Below are positions 17,737 through 25,155 of a DNA stretch of 64,000 nucleotides, piece by piece. The position numbers were made by a program, and so were the translations under genes. Positions within the stretch are counted from its first letter, which is position 1; each line of letters begins with the position of its first letter. Source of the DNA: Caulobacter vibrioides OR37. Its GTDB lineage: Bacteria > Pseudomonadota > Alphaproteobacteria > Caulobacterales > Caulobacteraceae. Location: NCBI RefSeq assembly GCF_000372645.1, contig NZ_APMP01000008.1, positions 1 to 64,000 on the forward strand. Reading direction: 5' to 3'. The notes under the pieces are model-generated. The model was given only the letters and a program-made list of their open reading frames with translations, searched no databases and was not told where the DNA came from.

Positions 17737-17838
17737 GCCCGGGCTTTACGCCCGCGGGCCGCCGGGGTCCAGGCGCGTGATGCGAAGCGCACATCCGTCG
17801 GCGCCCCAGGAGCGTATCGTCCAAAAAGGATGGAAACC

Positions 17839-18360
17839 ATGCGCGCTAGCCTCTTGATCGCATTTTCGGCCCTGGCGTTGGCGTCGGGCGCCCAGGCCCG
17901 GCAAGCCGCGCCGATCGACCCGGCCTCGCACTATTCGGGCGTCTGGTTGGAGGTGGGGCGCACGCCGATGCGGCTGACCAAGGACTGCGTGGCCGGAACG
18001 ACCCGCTATGTGCTGAAGGAACCGACCCATGTCGACGTGGTCGACGATTGCCGTCAGGGCGGCGTCGACGGCAAGCGGCGGGCGATCTCCGGGCGCGGGC
18101 GGATCGAGGACCCCGGCGTCAATCGCCGGCTTCGGGTCGCCTACGCGCCGTTCATCGTCTGGCGCTACGTGGTCATGGATCGCGATCCGGAGGGGCAATG
18201 GTTCATCGCCGCCGATCCCGAGCTCAAGAAAGTGTTTCTCTACACGCGATCGCCACCGTCCAAGCCGCGCCTGGACGATCTCGAGGCGCGGGTCCGGCGT
18301 CTGGGCTATGTCGGCGCGCTGGAGTTCCCGGCCGTCGCGGAGACCGGCCCTAAAGGCTGA
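17839..18360 (+). CDS. Lipocalin family protein (Blc-like)
   Basis: A 173-residue exported protein of the bacterial lipocalin family. A signal peptide (about 1-21, ending GAQA or ARQA) is followed by the lipocalin first motif region HYSGVWLEVGRTPM (consensus GxWxEVxRxP), then a beta-rich body with FIVWRYVVMDRDPEGQWFI and a C-terminal helix LDDLEARVRRLGY. It lacks a lipobox Cys, so unlike Blc it is probably soluble in the periplasm. Family role: binding of lipophilic molecules. ATG 17839 has AAGGA 8 bases upstream; ATG 17830 is an in-frame alternative. Its 3' end overlaps a convergent membrane-protein gene by 11 bp. Confidence 0.85.
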   Translation: MRASLLIAFSALALASGAQARQAAPIDPASHYSGVWLEVGRTPMRLTKDCVAGTTRYVLKEPTHVDVVDDCRQGGVDGKRRAISGRGRIEDPGVNRRLRVAYAPFIVWRYVVMDRDPEGQWFIAADPELKKVFLYTRSPPSKPRLDDLEARVRRLGYVGALEFPAVAETGPKG

Positions 18361-18751
18361 GCGCGCCGTCCCGCGCCGCGATGGCCAGCGCCACGGGCCA
18401 GAGAACCACGATCGCGGCGAAAACGATGGCGGGCCCCCAGGGCGCGGCGCGCGGACCCTTGGCGCGCCACAGCGGCGCGACATAGAGCGCGAGCCAGAGG
18501 CTCTTGTAGATGATCTGCAGCAGCAGGATCGACCAGAAGAGGCGGGGCGCGACGAGACCCGCCAGCGACAGCGCCAGGATCGCGCTCCACAGGGACACCA
18601 GCAGCAGCCGCAATCCCCGCGACTCGGCGATCTCGCCGCCCAAGGCCGGCACGCCCGGGCCATTTCGGGCCAGCAGAAGGCCCGCCAGCACCGGCGCCAG
18701 GATGACGACATTGGCGCCGTAGGCGACACGAAGCAGAAGCTCTCCGATCAT
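18350..18751 (-). CDS. Small four-helix membrane protein, unknown
   Basis: A 133-residue, strongly hydrophobic protein with about four membrane helices (LLLRVAYGANVVILAPVLAGLLLA, LLLVSLWSAILALSLAGLV, a YKSLWLALYVAPLW segment and AIVFAAIVVLWPVALAIA read in overlapping order). I do not recognise a family with confidence. It lies 14 bp downstream of a MAPEG gene on the same strand, so the two form an operon and may cooperate in the inner membrane. ATG 18751 is chosen over a start 13 codons upstream within the spacer. The 3' end overlaps the lipocalin gene tail-to-tail. Confidence 0.7.
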   Translation of the reverse strand: MIGELLLRVAYGANVVILAPVLAGLLLARNGPGVPALGGEIAESRGLRLLLVSLWSAILALSLAGLVAPRLFWSILLLQIIYKSLWLALYVAPLWRAKGPRAAPWGPAIVFAAIVVLWPVALAIAARDGALSL

Positions 18752-18765
18752 ATGAGGCTCTCCGC

Positions 18766-19146
18766 TCAGGCCAGCTTGGGCGTCAAGCATAAAACCGCGG
18801 CGCCCAGCAGGGCGGTCTGGGTTCCGGCCATGCCCACGATGCGGCCGAGGTTATCGGTGGCGGGGCGCGACACGCCCACCGCGTGACACAGCCGGCCCGC
18901 CAGAAGCAGTCCGCCCAGCACGTGGATGACGACTGGCGGCGCGCCGCGAAACTCCGCCAAGGCGATGAGCAGCAGGGTTAGGGGAACATATTCGGCGAAA
19001 TTGGCGTGGACGCGGACGCGGCGTTCGAGATCGCTGTCTTGAACGGCGCCGAAGCCGACGCCAAGGCGGCGTCGCGCGAAAATCACGCGCACGGACAGCA
19101 CAAGGAACAGCAGGCCTAAGGCCCCGGCGTAGTAGGTGATCACCAT
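18766..19146 (-). CDS. MAPEG family protein
   Basis: A 126-residue inner-membrane protein of the MAPEG family (membrane-associated proteins in eicosanoid and glutathione metabolism). It has four hydrophobic helices and the diagnostic ERRVRVHANFAEYVPL segment (ExxxRxxANxxEYxP), where Arg, Asn and Glu contact glutathione in characterised members. The second half has GRLCHAVGV. The bacterial activity is likely glutathione-transferase-like but unproven. ATG 19146 starts directly at the first helix; the in-frame extension to 19224 is not hydrophobic. First of a two-gene unit with the small membrane protein. Confidence 0.87.
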   Translation of the reverse strand: MVITYYAGALGLLFLVLSVRVIFARRRLGVGFGAVQDSDLERRVRVHANFAEYVPLTLLLIALAEFRGAPPVVIHVLGGLLLAGRLCHAVGVSRPATDNLGRIVGMAGTQTALLGAAVLCLTPKLA

Positions 19147-19335
19147 TCCAGCCCCCGCTTCGGTCAAAACCCGTTGACACCTTCCGATACGCCTCGACGG
19201 CGTCCCCGGATGTGTCGAGGTCATCGCGCCCGGGGAGCGGGTTTTCCGGGCTGCTTTCGCCTAGATCATTTTCCGACAGGCGCGAAACGGTTGTGGTGTC
19301 GAAAAATTCTCTAAGATCTTGATTTAAAAACTTTT

Positions 19336-19359
19336 TCCGATCTGATTGGATTGATCGGA
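19336..19359 (-). terminator. Terminator hairpin after exported unknown protein
   Basis: TCCGATC (19336-19342) and GATCGGA (19353-19359) form a 7-bp stem with a 10-base loop just downstream of the minus-strand gene ending at 19372. On the minus strand the stem is followed by AAAAAGTTTTT, giving a late T-tract as in an intrinsic terminator. Confidence 0.5.
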
Positions 19360-19371
19360 TCAGGAGCCGCC

Positions 19372-20247
19372 CTACCGTCCGCGCACCGACACCGAGACGC
19401 CGACGACCGTGTCCTTGTCGGAATAGTCGAGGCCGCGGAACTTGCGCTGGGTGGCGCTGAGCGAGATCTGGCTGCTGTTCTTGCGATAGCCCACGCCGAT
19501 CTGGCGGCTGCCGAAGCTGGCCAGCTTTTCCTCGCTGACGCCGGCGTTGCGCCAGCCCCCGAAGGTGTCGCGGATCAGACTGAGCCCGTAGGCCTTGCCC
19601 GAACTGGCCGCGAACAGCATCCAGCGACCCCGGCGCAGGTCCTCGGCCGAGGTCACCGCCTTGGACATGAAGTTCGAGGCGCTCAGGGTCAGGCGTTTGA
19701 CGGCGCCCGATCGCAGGCCCATCGGCGTGAAGGGCAGGGGCTGGTCGCTGACCTCCAGCTTCAGCGGCTTGCCGTGGATGGGACGCGGGGCGCCGCGCGT
19801 GAAGCTCAGCACGGGGCGCGGCGCGGGGCTCGGGGCGGCCTCGGCCAGGACACGGCTTGCGACGGGGGCGGCGACCCGGCGGGCGGGCTCGGGTTTCGGT
19901 GGGGCGGCGTCGGCCAGGGCCATGGTCGCGACCGCCTTGGGCGCGCCGGCCAGCTCGACCTCGCTGGGGGGCGAGCCGGCCAAGGCGACCGTTGCGGCCG
20001 TTTGGGCGGGGGCGGGGGCGGCCATGGCCACGGCGGTTTCGGGCGCGCGCGTTCGCTCGCCGCCGTAGCGGGCGGTGGCGATCGGCGCATCGGGATCGTC
20101 GGCGGGGGCGGATGCGGAGGGACCGCCGGCCAGGGTCAGGGTCTGGTTGAATTCTTCGGGCGCATGGGTCGACAGGGCCGTCGCCGTCGTCCCCGCGATC
20201 GCGAGGCCGGCCCCCGCCAGCAGACATCCGAGCGCGACGCGTCGCAT
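19372..20247 (-). CDS. Exported protein of unknown function
   Basis: A 291-residue protein I cannot assign to a family. An N-terminal hydrophobic signal (about 1-25, ending TATA) is followed by a long Ala/Pro/Thr-rich, low-complexity linker (about 40-145). A compact C-terminal domain (about 150-291) is rich in Ser and beta-strand-like segments: RRGRWMLFAASSGKAYGLSL, GSRQIGVGYRKNSSQISLS and a VVGVSVSVRGR end. The alternating C-terminal strands could be beta-barrel-like or an outer-membrane-associated domain, but no motif proves it. Stand-alone, with a terminator after it and its own promoter region upstream. Confidence 0.75.
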   Translation of the reverse strand: MRRVALGCLLAGAGLAIAGTTATALSTHAPEEFNQTLTLAGGPSASAPADDPDAPIATARYGGERTRAPETAVAMAAPAPAQTAATVALAGSPPSEVELAGAPKAVATMALADAAPPKPEPARRVAAPVASRVLAEAAPSPAPRPVLSFTRGAPRPIHGKPLKLEVSDQPLPFTPMGLRSGAVKRLTLSASNFMSKAVTSAEDLRRGRWMLFAASSGKAYGLSLIRDTFGGWRNAGVSEEKLASFGSRQIGVGYRKNSSQISLSATQRKFRGLDYSDKDTVVGVSVSVRGR

Positions 20248-20364
20248 CTCGTCCAGCTCCCCATTCCCCTGACGTCGAGGTTAATGACGTCCACACACCC
20301 TGTATAGACATCCCGCGTGACAGCCCTTGCGCGCAAGGGGAAATCATTTCGCGTCGAAGGGGTT

Positions 20365-20511
20365 TCAGTGACCCGGTTTGGGTTCGAAGGAGCGCTTTTC
20401 CTTCAGTTTGACGCACGCCTCATCGGGCTTTCGGCCGTGCTGAGGCTTGGGCTCGCACTTGGGAAAGCAGACGTTCCGCATAGGGTCCTGGTTCTGAAAG
20501 CCGCTGGTCAT
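20365..20511 (-). CDS. 48-residue cysteine- and lysine-rich small protein
   Basis: A small gene with a strong ribosome binding site: GGGAGG (complement of 20519-20524) lies 7 bases before ATG 20511. The product is 48 residues, hydrophilic and basic, with Cys15, Cys19 and Cys33 (VCFPKCEPKP, then EACVKLKEK). There is no signal peptide or membrane segment. The CxxxC pair plus a third Cys could bind metal or form a disulfide, but I recognise no family. It sits between the transglutaminase gene (35 bp upstream on the same strand) and the exported unknown protein, and could be co-transcribed with the transglutaminase. Confidence 0.6.
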   Translation of the reverse strand: MTSGFQNQDPMRNVCFPKCEPKPQHGRKPDEACVKLKEKRSFEPKPGH

Positions 20512-20546
20512 GGCTTTTCCTCCCGCACGCTATTAACCTTAATTTA

Positions 20547-21422
20547 TCACGCCGCCGGGCTGGTTTCGTTGATCAATCGCACATCCACGGAGACGTGAAG
20601 GCGCGAGGAGCCGGGGTCGCCCAGGATCGCGCCCGACACCGGCTGGGCCTGGGCGGGTGTGCGCGTGGCGGCGACCCGAATGAGGTCGGAGGACTCGGCC
20701 AGGCCGTTCGTCGGATCGAACTCCAGCCAGCCCAGGTCGGGCAGGAACACCTCGCACCAGGCATGGGTGGCGCCCGCCCCCCGGATCGCCGCGCCGGGCG
20801 AGTGGATGTAGCCGGTGGCGAACAGGGCCGCGTAGCCCAGGCGGCGCAGGCCCTCGACCATCAACCAGGCCAGGTCGCGACAGGCGCCGCCGCGCGCCTG
20901 CAAGGTCTCGACGGGGCTCCTTACCCCTTCTTCCTCGCGCGCTTGGTATTCGAACTGCTGGTGGATCAGCGTGTTGACGCGAAGCAGGAAGGTCAGGGCC
21001 GGCTCGTCGCGATGCGCGTGCAGGCCGCGCAGCCAGCGCAGCAGCACCGCGTCCGGATCGTCGGTGACCGGCGCGATGAACGGCTCGAGCGTCGCGCGGT
21101 CCTCGCGCGAATAGACGATCGGGGTCAGGGTGTCTGGGTTCTCGACCCGCTGCGGGGCCAGAGGGGCGGGGTAGCGGTCGATGACCAGTTCGCTGGCCAC
21201 CCGCATGGCGTCGGCCTGGCCCGTCGGCTGAAACAGGCAGACGCAGTTGCCGTTGGCGTCGTAGCTCCAGCGGGTCTGGCCGGGCGGAAACAGGCGCAAG
21301 CTGGCCTCGACGATCCGCAGGGCGTGACTGTCGCGCGGCCGGATCAGCAGCCGCTGCGGGCCGAACCGCACCGGGCGCTCGTAATAGTACCGCGTCTCGT
21401 GAAAAATGCGCAGCCGTCCCAT
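20547..21422 (-). CDS. Transglutaminase-like cysteine peptidase family protein
   Basis: A 291-residue cytoplasmic protein with the bacterial transglutaminase N-terminal beta domain (about 1-85, starting RIFHETRYYYERPV) and a papain-like transglutaminase core. The catalytic triad is visible as Cys181 (RGGACRDLAW), His220 (ATHAWCEVF) and Asp236 (EFDPTNG). These proteins often sit beside circularly permuted ATP-grasp and alpha-E genes in peptide-ligase clusters, but none is adjacent here. The activity could be proteolytic or cross-linking. Downstream of a TetR gene on the same strand, with a 43-bp gap. Confidence 0.88.
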   Translation of the reverse strand: MGRLRIFHETRYYYERPVRFGPQRLLIRPRDSHALRIVEASLRLFPPGQTRWSYDANGNCVCLFQPTGQADAMRVASELVIDRYPAPLAPQRVENPDTLTPIVYSREDRATLEPFIAPVTDDPDAVLLRWLRGLHAHRDEPALTFLLRVNTLIHQQFEYQAREEEGVRSPVETLQARGGACRDLAWLMVEGLRRLGYAALFATGYIHSPGAAIRGAGATHAWCEVFLPDLGWLEFDPTNGLAESSDLIRVAATRTPAQAQPVSGAILGDPGSSRLHVSVDVRLINETSPAA

Positions 21423-21465
21423 GCCGAAGCCAGAACGCCTCCGGCCAGGGGCGGTTCCTGTTTCC

Positions 21466-22134
21466 CTAGGCTAGGAAGCCGGCCTCGGCGAATTCCAGCA
21501 TCCGGCCCAGCAGCGCCATCACGTCCGACTCGCTGGTCTGGCCTTCCGACAGCACGTTCAGGCGGTCGAACTCGGCGAAGCGGTTGTTGTGCAACATGCC
21601 CAGCGTGAAGTGCAGCCGCCAGTAGACGTCTTCCGGCGACAGGTCCGGGCGGGCCTTGAGCAGGGCGTCGGAGAAGCGGCGCAGGTGCGAGACGTCGGTC
21701 TTCAGCACGTTGCGGATCTCGTCGGTGCCCTCGCTGCGGGCGCGGATCAGGAACTGCAGCGAGATGCGGCGCTCGTGGTCCGGCGCCAGCCAGCGCAGGG
21801 GCGGGGTCAGCAGGGCGGCCAGGATCTCGCGCAGCGGCGGATCGCCGGCGTTACGGTCGTTGGCCTCGTGCAGCATCTTGGCCCGCTCGCGATTGAGCTC
21901 GGCCGTCCGCCGCTTGAAGATCTCGAACAGCAGGGCGTCCTTGGAGCCGAAATGATAGTTCACCGAGGCCAGGTTGACGCCCGCCGCGGCGGTGATGTCG
22001 CGCACCGAGACGTTCTGAAAGCCGTGCAGCGCGAACAGGCGCTCGGCGGCGACGAAGACCAGATTCTTGGTGGCGGCCTCGGTTTCGGCCGCTTCTACTT
22101 CGTGCGAGGCGGCGGCGTCGGTGGTCGGACTCAC
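21466..22134 (-). CDS. TetR family transcriptional regulator
   Basis: A 222-residue repressor. The N-terminal HTH covers about residues 25-70, with AAERLFALHGFQNVSVRDI and AAGVNLASVNYHFGSKDALL, the latter being the usual recognition-helix and YHxFxSKxxL signature. The C-terminal ligand-binding half (about 85-222) is helical and contains a TetR_C-type region with WRLHFTLGMLHNNRF. An Ala/Glu-rich 20-residue N-terminal extension precedes the HTH. The ligand is unknown. Lies between a glycosyltransferase and a transglutaminase on the same strand; whether it controls either cannot be told. Confidence 0.9.
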   Translation of the reverse strand: MSPTTDAAASHEVEAAETEAATKNLVFVAAERLFALHGFQNVSVRDITAAAGVNLASVNYHFGSKDALLFEIFKRRTAELNRERAKMLHEANDRNAGDPPLREILAALLTPPLRWLAPDHERRISLQFLIRARSEGTDEIRNVLKTDVSHLRRFSDALLKARPDLSPEDVYWRLHFTLGMLHNNRFAEFDRLNVLSEGQTSESDVMALLGRMLEFAEAGFLA

Positions 22135-22216
22135 TTAGTATTCCCCTTTACCCGTGGGGAACTCTTACGACTGTTCGAATTTGGCGCAAGCGTCAAGATC
22201 GCCGCTGAGCGGTGTC

Positions 22217-23170
22217 CTAGCCGGGGATGGGCGCCGGGCGGGCGCGCATCCGTCCCTTCAGGGCCTGGCGCAGCAGTGGCCTGGCGATCGCCGCGGCCAG
22301 GATCAACGGCGCCAGCAGCAGGGCCAGGGCCTTGCGCCGCTTGCTGTCGGCGCGCTTGAGGAAATAGCGCACCAGGCCCTTGCCCTTGTGCCACTCGATG
22401 ACCAGCGGGTTCTCGCGGCTGGTCGAGCCGACATGGACGATGCGGGCGTTGGGCTGGAACAGCACGCTTCCGCCATGCTTCCGGGCCCGCCAGCACAGGT
22501 CGATGTCCTCGACGTGCAGGAAGAAGCCCTCGTCGAAGCCGCCCAGCAAATGAAAGTCGCGCGCCGTCATGTAGAAGCAGGCGCCCGAGATCGTGGGGGT
22601 GTCCACCGGGTAGGACGGCGGGGGCTCGTCCTCCCGGTGGATCTCGAAGCGGCGCAGCGGGGGCAGGGTGGCGCTAAGCTTCGAGAGGCTGAGCAGGGTC
22701 GTGACGGGCGTGATCTCGCCCCGTCGCGCGCCCCGCTGTTCTGTTCCGTCGAGATTGAAGACCCGCGCCCCGACCACGCAGGGGGAGGGACGATCGCGGG
22801 CGGCGTCGACCAGGGCCGCGACCGCGCCGGGGGTCAGAAAGGCGTCGGGATTGAGGAACACCAGGTCCTCGCCCTTGGCGGCCGCGGCGCCCAGATTGGC
22901 GGCGCGGGCGAAGCCGACATTGCCCAGGCCGCGCAGCAGGCGCACGCGAGGCTCGCGACGCGAAAGCTCGCGCAGCCAGGCGGCGTCGACGGGAGTCGAA
23001 CCGTTGTCGACGATGATGAACTCGTCCACGGCGGGCTCGGCCAGGACGTGGCGGACGCTTTCCATCAGCGCCGGGCCGGTCATGTAGACCACCATGATCA
23101 GCGACAGGCGCGGGGCGCGCAGGTCCGGGGCCGCGGCGAGGGCATGGGCGGGATCGATCGAGACGTACAT
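22217..23170 (-). CDS. Family 2 glycosyltransferase
   Basis: A 317-residue GT2-fold enzyme similar to rhamnosyltransferases of polysaccharide assembly. The nucleotide-sugar domain has SLIMVVYMTGP, FIIVDNGSTP and LGNVGFARAANLG; the metal-binding acidic motif is within VFLNPDAFLTP, and the acceptor side includes GFDEGFFLHVEDIDLCWRA. The C-terminus after about residue 265 is basic with a hydrophobic stretch (LALLLAPLILAAAIARPLL), suggesting a membrane-associated tail. Likely adds a sugar to a lipid-linked or surface glycan. Divergent from the XRE regulator across 189 bp; donor and acceptor unknown. Confidence 0.88.
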   Translation of the reverse strand: MYVSIDPAHALAAAPDLRAPRLSLIMVVYMTGPALMESVRHVLAEPAVDEFIIVDNGSTPVDAAWLRELSRREPRVRLLRGLGNVGFARAANLGAAAAKGEDLVFLNPDAFLTPGAVAALVDAARDRPSPCVVGARVFNLDGTEQRGARRGEITPVTTLLSLSKLSATLPPLRRFEIHREDEPPPSYPVDTPTISGACFYMTARDFHLLGGFDEGFFLHVEDIDLCWRARKHGGSVLFQPNARIVHVGSTSRENPLVIEWHKGKGLVRYFLKRADSKRRKALALLLAPLILAAAIARPLLRQALKGRMRARPAPIPG

Positions 23171-23359
23171 GCTCTGGGTCCTCGGCCGCGCCGCGCCGGC
23201 TTTGCCGGTTGCTGCGTTAAAGGTAGTTTCATAAAAACTGTATTTGCGTCCTTCTCCGTTCGCAAGAGGCCTTTCAACCTCAAGAACCGATTGTTGCGTT
23301 TTAATGTAATGTGTAACAACTAGCGGGCGCCCACGCGGGGCGCGGAGTCTGGCTTACCG

Positions 23360-23698
23360 ATGTCACGAACGGCGATGAACCCGGCCAAGGCCGCGCTCAC
23401 CAAGTCCCTTCGCCGCGAGGCGGGGCGGTGGCTGAAGAGCGCGCGCGAGGCGGCGGGCCTGACCCAGGCCGAACTGGCCGAGCGCATGGGGCTCCGCTAC
23501 TACACCTTCGTCTCGCAGGTGGAGAACGGCCTGGGCCGCGTGCCGATCGAGACCCAGGCGATCTGGGCGCGGACCCTGGGCCTGGACCCGGGCCCCTTCG
23601 CCCGCACCTTGCTGCGCTATTACGAGCCCGAACTCCACCGCCTGCTGTTCGAGGACGGCGTCGACGCGGGCGACGCGCCGCTGGCGGCCCAGGCCTGA
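23360..23698 (+). CDS. XRE-type helix-turn-helix regulator
   Basis: A 112-residue DNA-binding protein. The Cro/CI-type HTH spans about residues 22-75: LKSAREAAGLTQAELAERMG then YTFVSQVENGLGRVPIETQ and LGLDPGPFARTLL. A short C-terminal tail (YYEPELHRLLFEDG) has no recognised ligand domain. It lies 7 bp upstream of the RTX-type protein gene on the same strand, so they are probably co-transcribed and the regulator may control that unit or itself. Divergent from the glycosyltransferase gene across an AT-richer spacer, where its operator would be expected. Confidence 0.85.
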   Translation: MSRTAMNPAKAALTKSLRREAGRWLKSAREAAGLTQAELAERMGLRYYTFVSQVENGLGRVPIETQAIWARTLGLDPGPFARTLLRYYEPELHRLLFEDGVDAGDAPLAAQA

Positions 23699-23705
23699 CG
23701 CCGTC

Positions 23706-25097
23706 ATGGGAGGGGTCCTAGCCTTCGCCCCCCGGTCGCCCGCCGGCGACTGGAGCCCCAACGAGCGGGGCCTGCTGATGCTGCTCACCCAGCAGCTGTC
23801 GGCCAGCTATGGCGAGGTCGACGGCGTCTTTGGCCAGACCGACTCTGGCGATCCCTGGTACGTCGTCACCGACGCCAACCAGGACGTTCTGGTCCACATC
23901 GCCCGCATCGACGGGCAGTTCGTGGTGCACGACGCGGCGCTGGACATGTTCCACCAGGTCGGCAGCCTGTGGAGCGCGCTGCGTCAGGTAATGTCCGGCG
24001 GCGCGCCCAGCGACCCGAACGCGGTGGTGGTCTCGTTCAATCCCACCAGCCGCGAGGCTCAGTCGTTCCTGTCGCTGGTCGTCGCGGTCGGCCTCTATCT
24101 GGAAATGCGCGGCGTCGATGTGGGCGGGGCGGGCCGGCTGAACTTCGACAATCTGCCGCGCGCCGACGATCCGATGATGCAGGCCGTGGCGGCCAAGCTG
24201 GTCGCGGCGCTCAATCTCGAGGCCGAGCGCGGCCAGACCCACGCGGCCGCGCCGAGCGTCGCTCCGGCCGAGGTTCCCGCCGCGCCGGTCAAGCCGCAGG
24301 CGCTTCACGCCATCGCCATCGAGGCCCCCGCGCCTCAAAGCGTGGGGCTGACGGTGACCAAGAGCGCCCCGGCGCACGCGGGCGGCGCGCCGGCCGAGGC
24401 CCCGCCGCCAGTCGCGCACGCCGAGCTCCTCGCCGCGACCCACGGCGTCGGCGCCCAGGGCTTCCTCGCCACGCGCACGACCAAGACCGGCACGCCGGCC
24501 AATGACGTGCTGATCGGGACGCCCGAGGGCGAGACCATCCATGGCGGCGCCGGCGACGACTATATCGATGGCCGCGGCGCCAAGGCCGGCCAGATCGACC
24601 GTCTCGACGGCGGCCCGGGCAACGACACCATCGTCATGAACGCCCGCGTCGTGGCGACGGGCGGGACCGGCGCCGACACCTTCCTGGTCTCGGCCAACGC
24701 GCCGACCACCAAGGCCGACACGCTGCTGGGCGTGGTCCTGGACTATTCGGCCGCCAAGGGCGATCACCTGGCCGCGCTGGGACAGGGTCACCTGACCGTG
24801 GTCAATACCGCCTTCGTGCCTGATGTTCTGGCGGTTCAGGGCGCGACGCTGGGCGAATCGACGGCCAACCAGGTCACCGACGTCACCGGCCCGGTGGCCG
24901 GCGCGCGGGTCGGCTTCGATCTGGACGGCGACGGCAAGGAAGACGTCTTCATCCTCCTGGGCGGCGGCGCGGCGACGGTCGCCAGCTTCAAGGTCGGCAT
25001 GACCGTGACCCCCGAGCACCCCGCCGACAGCGTCGGTCTGGTGGGCCATGCCTCGCCAGACGACGCCGGGCTGCTGGGCGGGCCGCGGGCCCACTAG
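23706..25097 (+). CDS. RTX-type calcium-binding protein with unknown N-terminal domain
   Basis: A 463-residue protein without signal peptide. Residues about 1-170 form a domain I do not recognise (PWYVVTDANQDVLVHIARID, then FNPTSREAQSFLSLVVAVGLYLEM). An Ala/Pro linker covers about 175-240. RTX nonapeptides GGAGDDYID (280-288) and DGGPGNDTI (301-309) plus GGTGADTFL bind calcium in beta-roll folds. A further DxDxDG element, DLDGDGKED, lies near 398-406. RTX proteins usually leave by type I secretion via a C-terminal signal, consistent with no N-terminal signal, but no exporter gene is adjacent. Paired with an upstream XRE regulator. Confidence 0.8.
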   Translation: MGGVLAFAPRSPAGDWSPNERGLLMLLTQQLSASYGEVDGVFGQTDSGDPWYVVTDANQDVLVHIARIDGQFVVHDAALDMFHQVGSLWSALRQVMSGGAPSDPNAVVVSFNPTSREAQSFLSLVVAVGLYLEMRGVDVGGAGRLNFDNLPRADDPMMQAVAAKLVAALNLEAERGQTHAAAPSVAPAEVPAAPVKPQALHAIAIEAPAPQSVGLTVTKSAPAHAGGAPAEAPPPVAHAELLAATHGVGAQGFLATRTTKTGTPANDVLIGTPEGETIHGGAGDDYIDGRGAKAGQIDRLDGGPGNDTIVMNARVVATGGTGADTFLVSANAPTTKADTLLGVVLDYSAAKGDHLAALGQGHLTVVNTAFVPDVLAVQGATLGESTANQVTDVTGPVAGARVGFDLDGDGKEDVFILLGGGAATVASFKVGMTVTPEHPADSVGLVGHASPDDAGLLGGPRAH

Positions 25098-25155
25098 AAA
25101 GCCGGGTCGACCCCGAATGCGGGCCGATCCATGCTTCGCTTACAACTGCGCTTGC

